A DNA stretch of 14,076 nt from JBPYCR01 sp051846935 (GTDB taxonomy: Bacteria; Bacillota; Bacilli; Bacillales; Amphibacillaceae). The position numbers and the translations under genes are program-made. Below the pieces are notes generated by a model. It did not search any database. It saw only the letters and a program-made list of their open reading frames with translations, and was not told the origin of the DNA. Where the stretch lies: assembly GCF_051846935.1 (NCBI RefSeq), contig NZ_JBPYCS010000045.1, forward strand, positions 1 to 14,076, given 5' to 3'. Positions 6,501 through 13,502 of this stretch are shown piece by piece (positions within the stretch are counted from its first letter, which is position 1; every line of letters starts with the position of its first letter).

Positions 6501-8438
6501 TCACTCTTCAAGGATATTTTCCTGAACGGAAGCCCACTCATCCATAAGTTTATCTAGCTTTTCTTTTTCCTTATCTACTTGGATCATTAATGCGTGTGCT
6601 TTTTCATGATCTTGGAAAACTTCCGGCTGAGCCATTTGCTTTTCTAGCTCTGTAATTTCTATCTCAACCATTTCAATGTCTTCTTCTAGTTTTTTTGCGA
6701 GTCGTTGCTGTTTTCGTTGTTCCCTTTGAAGAGCCTTGTCCTGCTGAAAGGAGAGCTTTCGATCGGTAATCTTTTTCGGCTCGTTCACTTCCGTTTGTTC
6801 CAATTGCATAATCTCTATTTCCTCTTGCTGTTTTTCTAAGTAGTAATCATAGTTACCTAGATAGACAGTTGTGCCATCTTGTTTTAATTCAACGACTTGG
6901 TCAGCAAGCTTGTTAATAAAATAACGATCATGGGAAACAAATAATATCGTGCCCGGATAATTTAGTAATGCGGCTTCCAGAACTTCTTTACTATCGATAT
7001 CTAAATGGTTCGTCGGTTCATCTAAAATAAGCAAATTAGCCCGCTGCATCATAAGCTTCGCAAGTGCTAAACGTGCTTTTTCACCACCACTTAATGTTTG
7101 GACGTGCTTTAAAACGTCGTCACCAGAAAACAAAAAGTTCCCAAGAACGGTTCGAATATCCTTTTCATTTACAGACGGATATTCGTCCCATAACTCTGCA
7201 AGGACCGTTTTGGACGAGGTTAAATCGGCTTGCTCTTGATCATAGTAGCCTATCTGCACGTTTGAACCTAATTGAATCGTTTCTGTTTCATTATTTTTGT
7301 TGTCAAGAATAGCTCTTAGAAAGGTTGTTTTTCCTACTCCATTTGCTCCAACAAGTGCAACGCTCTCCCCACGTTGGATGTTTAAGGTAGCATGTTCAAA
7401 TACAGGCTCTTTCTGGTTGGTATAATAATAGGAAAAATCGTTTACTTTTAAAACATCATTTCCGCTCGTGTGATTAATTTCAAAGGAAAAAGAAGCAGAC
7501 GATTCCGCACCGAGTGGTCGATCCATTCGCTCCATCCTAGCAAGCTGTTTTCGTCTACTTTGTGCTCTTTTTGTCGTAGATGCGCGAGCAATATTTCTTT
7601 GAATAAAATCTTCCATGTTTTTTATTTCTGCTTGTTGCTTTTCATACAGCTTCCATTCCTGTTCAAATGCGGCTGCTTTCATTTCGAGGAATCGGCTATA
7701 CGTGCCGTAATACTTTTTAGACTGGTTTCGGGACAGCTCATAGACAATGTTTACGGTTTTATCTAGGAAATATCGATCATGCGAGACGATTACAATAGAG
7801 CCGCTGTAAGAGTTCAAATATCTTTCTAACCATGTTAACGTTTCAATATCTAAATGGTTTGTCGGCTCATCAAGAATAAGTAAATCTGGGCTTTGTAGTA
7901 AGAGCTTCCCTAAAGCGAGTCGTGTTTTTTGACCACCGCTCAACGTATGAATCGGGGTATGATAATCGATGTCTGTAAAGTGAAGCCCAGCTAATACAGC
8001 TTTTATTTCCGATTCATACTGATATCCGCCATTTTGTTCAAACGCTTGTTGCTTTTTGTCATAATCGGACAATAAGCTTTTATATGCAGCGGTATCCAAC
8101 TCCGCCGCTTCTTGCATTTGGTTTTGCAGGCGTTGGAGCTCCTCCTGTTGCTCGATAACATCTTGAAAAACGTCCAGCATTTCATTCCAAATTGTTTTAT
8201 TCGATTCAAGGCTCGTATGCTGAGGTAAATAACCGACAGATACTTCCTTCGGTTTAATTAGCTCTCCGCTGTCGAAAGCCAACTCCCCACTCATTATTTT
8301 CAGCAGAGTGGACTTCCCAGCGCCATTTCGACCTACTATAGCAATTCGATCCTTACGTTTTATATCTAGCTTTATATTCGCTAAAATATCTTCTGCACCA
8401 AACGCTTTTGATACATTGTTTAATTGCATAATAATCAT
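6501..8438 (-). CDS. ydiF: ABC-F family ATP-binding protein (YdiF-like)
   Basis: A soluble twin-ATPase of the ABC-F family, whose studied members act on the ribosome, for example at the E site on stalled complexes. It has no membrane domain. The 645-residue product has two nucleotide-binding domains. The first has Walker A GRNGAGKST (36-44), signature LSGGQ (166-170) and Walker B LLILDEPTNHLD (186-197). The second has GANGVGKTT (364-372), LSGGEK (449-454) and LLILDEPTNHLD (469-480). Between them is the charged helical linker (about 250-310) that defines the family. The C-terminus (about 560-640) is a charged coiled coil. Both catalytic glutamates (DEP) are intact. Start ATG 8438 follows AGAGGTGA at ideal spacing; ATG 8429 is an alternative. 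Length and location match B. subtilis ydiF; drug resistance is not implied. Confidence 0.95.
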   Translation of the reverse strand: MIIMQLNNVSKAFGAEDILANIKLDIKRKDRIAIVGRNGAGKSTLLKIMSGELAFDSGELIKPKEVSVGYLPQHTSLESNKTIWNEMLDVFQDVIEQQEELQRLQNQMQEAAELDTAAYKSLLSDYDKKQQAFEQNGGYQYESEIKAVLAGLHFTDIDYHTPIHTLSGGQKTRLALGKLLLQSPDLLILDEPTNHLDIETLTWLERYLNSYSGSIVIVSHDRYFLDKTVNIVYELSRNQSKKYYGTYSRFLEMKAAAFEQEWKLYEKQQAEIKNMEDFIQRNIARASTTKRAQSRRKQLARMERMDRPLGAESSASFSFEINHTSGNDVLKVNDFSYYYTNQKEPVFEHATLNIQRGESVALVGANGVGKTTFLRAILDNKNNETETIQLGSNVQIGYYDQEQADLTSSKTVLAELWDEYPSVNEKDIRTVLGNFLFSGDDVLKHVQTLSGGEKARLALAKLMMQRANLLILDEPTNHLDIDSKEVLEAALLNYPGTILFVSHDRYFINKLADQVVELKQDGTTVYLGNYDYYLEKQQEEIEIMQLEQTEVNEPKKITDRKLSFQQDKALQREQRKQQRLAKKLEEDIEMVEIEITELEKQMAQPEVFQDHEKAHALMIQVDKEKEKLDKLMDEWASVQENILEE

Positions 8439-8563
8439 ATGTTCACCTCTAATTGCTTGGACAATCGTTTGAAATAAAAAGAGTTGCTACGTTTCAGTTT
8501 AGCTTCAATTTCATCACCTAGCAATGATAATGGGTTAAATAGTACGTTTTGTGCTCGAATATC

Positions 8564-8572
8564 TGTTAAAAT
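8564..8572 (+). promoter_or_regulatory. Possible extended -10 promoter for moaC-rex
   Basis: TGTTAAAAT at 8564-8572 fits an extended -10 (TG-N-TAAAAT), 32 bases before the moaC start. No good -35 hexamer lies 16-18 bp upstream. The 166-bp region is shared with the divergent ABC-F gene, whose own promoter I could not place. Confidence 0.35.
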
Positions 8573-8604
8573 GGGAATAGACTATTAAACTGGAGATGAA
8601 CTAT

Positions 8605-9105
8605 ATGGCAAAATTCACTCATTTTAATGATCAAGGCAGAGCGCGAATGGTCGATATAAGCAATAAAAATGAGACTGAACGAACAGCGCTGGCACGAACG
8701 AGTGTATTTGTAACAAAAGAAATCTATACTAAAATAAATGTTCGATCCATTGAAAAAGGCGATGTCCTCGCCGTTGCACAAGTTGCAGGTATTATGGCGG
8801 CAAAAAAAACATCTGAGTGGATACCGATGTGCCATCCGCTTCAACTAAAAGGAGTTGATATTACATTTGATTGGGAAGTAAATGACGATCGCTATGAACT
8901 TATTATCCAGGCCTTTGTCAAAACAAAAGGGAGTACTGGCGTTGAAATGGAAGCGTTAACAGCAGCGTCGGCAACAGCCTTGACGATATACGATATGTGT
9001 AAGGCGATCGATAAAGGAATGGTAATTGGACAAACATATTTAATAGAGAAAAAAGGTGGTAAATCAGGAGATTATTATCGGGGGGACGATAATCATGAGC
9101 AATAA
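8605..9105 (+). CDS. moaC: Cyclic pyranopterin monophosphate synthase MoaC
   Basis: It converts the MoaA product, 3',8-cyclo-7,8-dihydro-GTP, to cyclic pyranopterin monophosphate in molybdenum cofactor synthesis. The 166-residue protein has normal length and close resemblance to B. subtilis MoaC. Visible motifs are FTHFNDQGRARMVDI (4-18), KGDVLAVAQVAGIMAAKKT (51-69, catalytic Lys51), IPMCHPL (73-79), KTKGSTGVEMEALTAAS (106-122), YDMCKAIDKGM (129-139, catalytic Lys133) and GGKSG (151-155). ATG 8605 follows GGAGATGA (8592-8599) at good spacing; ATG 8596 lies inside that site. No other cofactor gene is nearby. The gene overlaps rex by 11 nt, so the two are probably cotranscribed and translationally coupled. 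Confidence 0.97.
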   Translation: MAKFTHFNDQGRARMVDISNKNETERTALARTSVFVTKEIYTKINVRSIEKGDVLAVAQVAGIMAAKKTSEWIPMCHPLQLKGVDITFDWEVNDDRYELIIQAFVKTKGSTGVEMEALTAASATALTIYDMCKAIDKGMVIGQTYLIEKKGGKSGDYYRGDDNHEQ

Positions 9106-9724
9106 GATTCCACAAGCAACGGCAAAAAGATTGCCATTATACTATCGCTTTTTAAACAATTTGAATTATCAAGGGAAAACACGCGTATCATCCAAAGAAT
9201 TAAGCGAAGCAGTTAAAGTAGACCCGGCAACGATTAGGAGAGACTTTTCGTACTTTGGGGCATTAGGTAAAAAAGGGTATGGATACAATGTGGAATATTT
9301 ACTCGGTTTTTTTCGAAAAACGCTTGATCAGGATGAATTGACAGAAGTCGCTTTAATAGGTGTTGGCAATCTTGGAACAGCATTTTTAAACTACAATTTT
9401 TTACGTAACAATAATACAAAAATTGTGATTGGCTTTGATACAAATTCCAGTAAGATTGGTACAGAGGTAGCAGGTGTTCCGATCTACCATATCGATCAAT
9501 TAGAAGAAAAGTTAGGCGATGTTCGAGTCGCTATTTTAACTGTCCCGGCAGTATCTGCAGATGAGATTACAAACACACTCGTTGCTCATGGGATAGATGG
9601 CATTTTAAATTTTACGCCTGCACGAATCTCTGTCCCAGATCACGTACGTGTCCATCATATCGATTTATCTGTCGAATTACAGGCGTTGGTTTATTTCTTA
9701 AAGCATTATCCACTTCATACATAA
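9095..9724 (+). CDS. rex: Redox-sensing transcriptional repressor Rex
   Basis: A dimeric repressor that senses the NADH/NAD+ ratio. NADH binding releases it from DNA, de-repressing fermentation and respiratory genes at low oxygen. The 209-residue protein has an N-terminal winged helix with KIPQATAKRLPLYYRFL (4-20), recognition region VDPATIRRDFSYFGALGKKG (42-61) and wing GYGYNVEYL (61-69). The C-terminal Rossmann domain has GVGNLG (89-94), FDTNSSKIG (114-122) and NFTPARISVP (172-181), and it ends with the swapped helix DLSVELQALVYFL (190-202). ATG 9095 lies nine bases after a GGGGGG run (9080-9085), and the first 11 bases overlap moaC. An upstream in-frame GTG inside moaC is not credible. I saw no clear Rex operator (TTGTGA-N8-TCACAA) in the intergenic regions. 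Confidence 0.97.
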   Translation: MSNKIPQATAKRLPLYYRFLNNLNYQGKTRVSSKELSEAVKVDPATIRRDFSYFGALGKKGYGYNVEYLLGFFRKTLDQDELTEVALIGVGNLGTAFLNYNFLRNNNTKIVIGFDTNSSKIGTEVAGVPIYHIDQLEEKLGDVRVAILTVPAVSADEITNTLVAHGIDGILNFTPARISVPDHVRVHHIDLSVELQALVYFLKHYPLHT

Positions 9725-9726
9725 TT

Positions 9727-9766
9727 AAAACATCCGGCAATTAGAGCTCCCTTTGCCGGATGTTTT
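9727..9766. terminator. Bidirectional terminator between rex and ydiK
   Basis: AAAACATCCGGCAA (9727-9740) and TTGCCGGATGTTTT (9753-9766) form a perfect 14-bp stem with a 12-base loop. The terminal A and T runs make it usable from both strands. It lies between the convergent rex and ydiK genes. Confidence 0.88.
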
Positions 9767-9790
9767 GCATTTTAATCGTTATTTAGTGAG

Positions 9791-9970
9791 TTACTTATTT
9801 CTTTTAGGGAAAAGATACATTTTCATCAATCGTATGCCAACACCGAAGTCAAGCGTTGCAATTAATGTAAGCAAAATTGTTGTAAAGCTCCAGCCTGTAT
9901 TTTGTGCGCTTTGAATGGCAATATACGTAAATAAAACGCCCATTAATAAATAAACAATCGCCATAATCAA
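9791..9970 (-). CDS. ydiK: Small membrane protein, YdiK family (DUF4305-like)
   Basis: A 59-residue hydrophobic protein with two predicted membrane helices: about residues 2-20 (IMAIVYLLMGVLFTYIAI) and about 29-47 (around TILLTLIATLDFGVGIRL). A positively charged tail (FPKRNK) follows, so the C-terminus is likely cytoplasmic. It resembles B. subtilis YdiK in size and pattern and lies in the same place beside ydiL; the function is unknown. The start is uncertain. TTG 9970 overlaps the ydiL stop by four bases (TTGA) and has a GGGGG tract about 11 bases upstream. ATG 9964 is two codons further in. TTG 9979 would sit too close to that G tract. Confidence 0.8.
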   Translation of the reverse strand: MIMAIVYLLMGVLFTYIAIQSAQNTGWSFTTILLTLIATLDFGVGIRLMKMYLFPKRNK

Positions 9971-10686
9971 AATAACCAAGCCCCCAATATCGTCATTACC
10001 TCTTGTTGCTTTTCAAGCATACGATCCAAGTCTTCTGGATCAAACAGCAGCTGTAAGCTGACCGAAATCGTATTTAAACACATATGAACGATGATCGGAA
10101 CAATAATTCGTTTTGTTTGTACATATAGAAACGCAAATACAAATCCCATTGACGCATAGATTAATATATGGATCGGCTCGCCATGGATGAAGCCAAAAAC
10201 AAGTGCCGAAATAATTGCAGCAATAAAGAAATTGGTTCTTTTATATAACGAACCAAAAATAATCTTTCGAAAAATTATTTCTTCCAATATCGGAGCAATT
10301 ACTGCAGGGATGATAATAAAAATTGGTGCCATTCGTGATATTTCTACAATCATCGCAGTGTTTTCAGAGCCTATCGTAATTCCTAACCATTCTGTTTCGA
10401 TATAAATAGCTATAAATTGAGCGGTGTAAGCCATGAAAACACCGACAATACTCCATAAGACAATCGAGGAGCTATTGGCAGCATCCCGGGAAGGCATCTG
10501 CTTCATATCTGGTTTCATTAAAAATAAAACGATAACCAGTCCAATAATAAAGCTAGCCACACTCCAATAAATAGCAGCGTTCATTTTACTAATCGGTAAG
10601 AGAGTGTAAAGTAAAGGTGTAACAATAAATGTAGAAAACTGCATGATAACGTATGTGATAATGACGTACCAATATCGCTTTGCCAA
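9967..10686 (-). CDS. ydiL: CPBP-family intramembrane metalloprotease homologue (YdiL-like)
   Basis: An integral membrane protein of the CPBP (CAAX-protease/bacteriocin-processing, Abi) family. Proven members are intramembrane endopeptidases; the substrate here is unknown. The 239-residue product has about six to eight hydrophobic segments and all family motifs: EEIIFR (135-140, the EExxxR motif), FGFIHGE (164-170, His168) and IVHMCLN (199-205, HxxxN with His201 and Asn205). The putative catalytic and metal-binding residues are therefore complete. It begins with TTG 10686, about ten bases after AAAGGAG; no in-frame ATG fits better. It is followed by ydiK with overlapping ends, forming a two-gene minus-strand operon. 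B. subtilis has the same pair upstream of groES. Confidence 0.9.
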   Translation of the reverse strand: MAKRYWYVIITYVIMQFSTFIVTPLLYTLLPISKMNAAIYWSVASFIIGLVIVLFLMKPDMKQMPSRDAANSSSIVLWSIVGVFMAYTAQFIAIYIETEWLGITIGSENTAMIVEISRMAPIFIIIPAVIAPILEEIIFRKIIFGSLYKRTNFFIAAIISALVFGFIHGEPIHILIYASMGFVFAFLYVQTKRIIVPIIVHMCLNTISVSLQLLFDPEDLDRMLEKQQEVMTILGAWLF

Positions 10687-10733
10687 AAAACAACGACTCC
10701 TTTAGCATTGTATGTAATTTGAGCGTAAAACTT

Positions 10734-10761
10734 ATCATAAACAAATTGTTTAAAAAAACAA
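10734..10761 (-). promoter_or_regulatory. Probable promoter of ydiL-ydiK
   Basis: On the minus strand TTGTTT (plus 10756-10761) and TATGAT (plus 10734-10739) are separated by 16 bp. The -10 matches the consensus at five of six positions and lies 48 bases before the TTG start. The T-rich context makes the exact -35 uncertain. Confidence 0.5.
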
Positions 10762-10851
10762 AGGGAAAACGCTATTATGATAGTAGCATATTTCACGAAT
10801 CATACATATTAGAACGATTTATATTTATTTTTAAAAATTAAAAGATAATGC

Positions 10852-10880
10852 TTGCATTTTTTATATACATTATTTATCAT
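10852..10880 (+). promoter_or_regulatory. Sigma-A promoter of groESL
   Basis: TTGCAT (10852-10857) and TATCAT (10875-10880) are separated by exactly 17 bp. Transcription would start near 10887, just before the CIRCE element at 10892, so bound HrcA would block initiation. This is the standard arrangement in Bacillaceae. Confidence 0.88.
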
Positions 10881-10891
10881 AATAATTGGTA

Positions 10892-10918
10892 TTAGCACTC
10901 AACGTGACTGAGTGCTAA
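10892..10918. promoter_or_regulatory. CIRCE operator (HrcA binding site)
   Basis: TTAGCACTC (10892-10900) and GAGTGCTAA (10910-10918) with a 9-base spacer match the CIRCE consensus perfectly. HrcA represses groESL here and is released on heat shock or when GroEL is titrated by unfolded protein. No HrcA gene lies in the window; it is usually in the dnaK operon. Confidence 0.98.
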
Positions 10919-10955
10919 TAATGAAAATCCATTATTGAATTAAGGAGGCTGTCAC

Positions 10956-11237
10956 ATGATTAAACCACTAGGAGATCGTGTTGTGATTGAGCTTGTCGAG
11001 CAAGAGGAAAAGACTGCAAGCGGTATTGTACTTCCAGATTCTGCACAAGAAAAACCTCAAGAAGGTAAAGTAGTTGCAGTTGGTTCCGGTGCAATTGTAA
11101 ATGGCGAAAGAGTCGCTTTAGAAGTTGCAGAAGGAGACCGTATTATTTTCTCAAAATTTGCAGGTACTGAAGTGAAATATGAAGGTACTGAATACTTAAT
11201 TCTACGCGAGAATGATATTTTAGCAGTTGTTAACTAA
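10956..11237 (+). CDS. groES: Co-chaperonin GroES (Cpn10)
   Basis: The heptameric lid of the GroEL folding chamber in the cytoplasm. The 93-residue protein is full length. It has PLGDRVVIELVEQEEKTASG (4-23), which leads into the mobile loop that contacts GroEL (about 16-33, with the GIVLPDSAQEKPQEG segment). It then has the roof loop GSGAIVNGE, the GDRIIFSKFAGTEVKYEG strand pair and a C-terminal LILRENDILAV. ATG 10956 follows a strong AAGGAGG (10942-10948). It is the first gene of the HrcA/CIRCE-controlled operon and lies 75 nt before groEL. Confidence 0.98.
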   Translation: MIKPLGDRVVIELVEQEEKTASGIVLPDSAQEKPQEGKVVAVGSGAIVNGERVALEVAEGDRIIFSKFAGTEVKYEGTEYLILRENDILAVVN

Positions 11238-11312
11238 GAAGACAATTGTTTTCGTATTTGTGTGAATAACGCTTATATACTTACCTAACTATTCAAGGAG
11301 GTTATTATAAAT

Positions 11313-12947
11313 ATGGCTAAAGAAATTAAGTTTAGCGAAGATGCACGTCGTTCTTTACTTAAAGGTGTTGATACGTTAGCGAACGCAGTAAAAGTTACAT
11401 TAGGACCTAAAGGTCGTAATGTTGTTTTAGATAAAAAATTTGGTTCACCACTCATTACAAATGACGGTGTAACAATTGCAAAAGAAATCGAATTAGAAGA
11501 TCGTTTCGAAAACATGGGTGCACAGCTCGTATCTGAAGTTGCATCTAAAACAAACGATGTTGCTGGGGACGGTACTACAACAGCTACCGTGTTGGCTCAA
11601 GCAATGATTCGCGAAGGTTTGAAAAACGTTACATCTGGAGCAAATCCAGTAGGTATCCGTCGTGGTATTGAAAAAGCAGTTGAAGCGGCAGTTACTGAAT
11701 TGAAGTCTATTTCCAAGAACATTGAAGATAAAGAATCCATCGCACAGGTTGCAGCAATTTCTTCTGGAGACGATGAAGTTGGTAAGCTAATTGCTGAAGC
11801 AATGGAACGCGTTGGTAACGATGGTGTAATTACGATTGAAGAATCAAAAGGCTTCTCTACAGAGCTTGAAGTAGTGGAAGGTATGCAATTTGATCGTGGA
11901 TACGCTTCACCTTACATGGTTACTGACCAAGATAAAATGGAAGCAGTATTGGAAGATCCGTACATCTTGATTACAGATAAAAAGATCTCCAATATTCAAG
12001 AAGTATTGCCAGTACTTGAAAAAGTCGTACAAGAGAGCAAGCCACTTCTTCTAATTGCGGAAGATGTAGAAGGCGAAGCACTTGCAACATTAGTTGTAAA
12101 CAAACTACGTGGAACATTTAACGCAGTAGCAGTTAAAGCTCCTGGCTTTGGTGACCGTCGTAAAGCAATGCTTGAAGACATCGCTATTTTAACTGGTGGC
12201 GAAGTGATTACTGAGGATCTTGGACTTGACCTTAAGAGTACAGAAGTATCTCAGCTCGGTCGCGCATCAAAAGTAGTTGTTTCTAAAGAAAATACGACAA
12301 TTATTGAAGGCTCAGGTAATCCAGAAGCAATTTCTTCCCGTGTCGCACAAATCCGTGCACAAGCTGAAGAAACAACTTCTGAATTTGATAAAGAAAAACT
12401 ACAAGAACGTCTAGCTAAGCTAGCTGGCGGCGTTGCAGTTGTTAAAGTTGGAGCTGCAACAGAAACAGAATTAAAAGAGCGTAAGCTACGTATGGAAGAC
12501 GCACTTAACTCAACACGTGCCGCTGTTGAAGAAGGAATCGTTTCTGGTGGTGGTACTGCACTTGTGAACGTTTACCATAAAGTAGCTGAGTTATCACTTG
12601 AAGATGATGAGGCAACTGGTGCAAGCATTGTATTGCGCGCACTAGAAGAACCAGTTCGTCAAATCGCAGAAAACGCTGGACTTGAAGGCTCAATCGTTGT
12701 TGAACGTCTAAAAGGTGAAGCAGTTGGCGTTGGTTTCGACGCAGCAAAAGGCGACTGGGTAAACATGATTGACGCTGGTATCGTTGACCCAACAAAAGTT
12801 ACACGTTCTGCATTACAGCACGCAGCATCTGTTGCATCCATGTTCCTAACTACCGAAGCAGTAGTCGCTGACCTACCTGAAGAAGACGCAGGTGGCGGAA
12901 TGCCTGACATGGGCGGCATGGGCGGCGGCATGCCGGGTATGATGTAA
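11313..12947 (+). CDS. groEL: Chaperonin GroEL (Cpn60)
   Basis: A 60-kDa chaperonin that forms a double heptameric ring and folds cytosolic proteins with GroES and ATP. The 544-residue product is full length. The ATP site shows LGPKGRNVVLD (30-40), NDGVTIAKEI (50-59, Asp51) and NDVAGDGTTTATVLAQAM (81-98, Asp86, equivalent to E. coli Asp87). The catalytic aspartate of the RMEDALNSTRAAVEEG block is Asp396. The nucleotide-binding GGGTAL follows. The C-terminus is the usual flexible GGM-rich tail (residues ~527-544). Its ribosome site is AAGGAGG (about 11296-11302) before ATG 11313. It shares the groES promoter and CIRCE, and is followed by several terminators. Confidence 0.99.
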   Translation: MAKEIKFSEDARRSLLKGVDTLANAVKVTLGPKGRNVVLDKKFGSPLITNDGVTIAKEIELEDRFENMGAQLVSEVASKTNDVAGDGTTTATVLAQAMIREGLKNVTSGANPVGIRRGIEKAVEAAVTELKSISKNIEDKESIAQVAAISSGDDEVGKLIAEAMERVGNDGVITIEESKGFSTELEVVEGMQFDRGYASPYMVTDQDKMEAVLEDPYILITDKKISNIQEVLPVLEKVVQESKPLLLIAEDVEGEALATLVVNKLRGTFNAVAVKAPGFGDRRKAMLEDIAILTGGEVITEDLGLDLKSTEVSQLGRASKVVVSKENTTIIEGSGNPEAISSRVAQIRAQAEETTSEFDKEKLQERLAKLAGGVAVVKVGAATETELKERKLRMEDALNSTRAAVEEGIVSGGGTALVNVYHKVAELSLEDDEATGASIVLRALEEPVRQIAENAGLEGSIVVERLKGEAVGVGFDAAKGDWVNMIDAGIVDPTKVTRSALQHAASVASMFLTTEAVVADLPEEDAGGGMPDMGGMGGGMPGMM

Positions 12948-12956
12948 TTAGTCTCT

Positions 12957-12980
12957 AAACCCTTGATACGACAAGGTTTT
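12957..12980 (+). terminator. Hairpin with T-run just after groEL
   Basis: AAACC-C-TTG (12957-12965) pairs with CAAGGTTT (12972-12979), one C bulged, and the right arm ends in TTTT. It starts 10 bases after the groEL stop. It may be a weak first terminator. Confidence 0.45.
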
Positions 12981-12992
12981 ATGTAGACTGTC

Positions 12993-13014
12993 AGCAAAAT
13001 GCTAACATTTTGCT
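12993..13014. repeat. Inverted repeat downstream of groEL
   Basis: AGCAAAATG (12993-13001) and CATTTTGCT (13006-13014) form a perfect 9-bp stem with the tetraloop CTAA. The octamer GCTAACAT also occurs twice in direct orientation (13001-13008 and 13012-13019). No T-run follows, so it could be an mRNA 3'-end stabiliser or a protein site. Confidence 0.6.
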
Positions 13015-13034
13015 AACATAGGAAAGATTAATGT

Positions 13035-13079
13035 AGGCTTCTCATGAGTTGTCCAAACTTGTGAGAAGCCTCTTTTTTC
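13035..13079 (+). terminator. Strong rho-independent terminator of groESL
   Basis: AGGCTTCTCA (13035-13044) pairs perfectly with TGAGAAGCCT (13062-13071). The stem can extend inward through AGTT/AACT, and TTTTTT follows at 13073-13078. This is the main terminator of the groESL operon. Confidence 0.92.
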
Positions 13080-13116
13080 TTTCTGTATTAGCGAATATAA
13101 AACCATTATTATACTA

Positions 13117-13149
13117 CCTTAATTTCTATTATTGAATTAAGGATTTTTT
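13117..13149 (+). terminator. Further hairpin terminator downstream of groESL
   Basis: CCTTAATT (13117-13124) and AATTAAGG (13135-13142) form a perfect 8-bp stem with a 10-base loop, followed by ATTTTTT. It is AT-rich and thus weaker than the previous one. It may belong to the accessory segment and insulate it from groESL. Confidence 0.6.
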
Positions 13150-13248
13150 AATTGTAGGATGAAATAAACAAAGCGGTATAAAGAAACAAGTAGATATAAG
13201 TCGTTTAAGCGGTAGTAGATGAAGTAAGCTCTGAATCAGGCCGAGATA
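13150..13248. other. Non-coding or decayed segment before the HTH remnant
   Basis: About 100 bases with stops in all frames and no clear promoter or motif. Its A/G-rich plus strand resembles the decayed coding DNA just downstream. It may be the eroded 5' part of the same locus. Together with the hairpins upstream it fills the 300-base gap after groEL. Confidence 0.3.
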
Positions 13249-13482
13249 ATGTGTGAAAAAAATGATATGATGAAGGTAAGTCGTTGTCGTATGAGGAAAT
13301 ACGAAGGCTGGTCGCGAAATGAGACAATGCGAAAACTACAGAACCAGGGTAGCTTTTCAGGAAATAGTACAACACGAATATAGCAGAATGAATACATATA
13401 ATTGGAGAGTATCGAAGAAATATGTCGTATGATCCAATGTCAAGTCGATAATATTTTAGAGTTTGATAGAGAAGCAGAATAG
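13249..13482 (+). pseudogene. Remnant of a small Xre-type HTH regulator
   Basis: Reading one frame from ATG 13249 to TAG 13480-13482 gives a sequence interrupted by only two stops, TAG 13381-13383 and TAA 13399-13401. The first part contains SFSGNSTTRI, then stop, QNEYI, stop. It continues as LESIEEICRMIQCQVDNILEF (residues split here around 13402-13464). This matches the end of small Cro/C1-type regulators (HTH_26/YozG-like), typically SGNTITRI-x-NEYIS-LESIEKIC-x-x-LNC-x-x-DILEF. Single-base reversals (TAG to TGG, TAA to TCA) would restore the frame. No good ribosome site or family-like N-terminus is visible, so the true start is unknown and the gene looks decayed. It ends 20 nt before the methyltransferase remnant, suggesting the two were once a unit. 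Assignment is from pattern recognition. Confidence 0.6.
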
Positions 13483-13502
13483 TACATATAGGGGGAAATG
13501 AA

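Noticed and set aside
6501..8438. Antibiotic-resistance role for the ABC-F protein
   Set aside because: The gene matches the conserved housekeeping ydiF in length, motifs and location; nothing in the sequence points to a resistance subfamily.
10780..10800. Rex-operator-like half site (TCGTGAAATA) upstream of ydiL
   Set aside because: Only one half resembles TTGTGAAAT; the second half of the palindrome is missing.
12505..12997. Minus-strand open frames opposite the groEL 3' end
   Set aside because: Shadows of groEL coding bias; no start signals and no domain.
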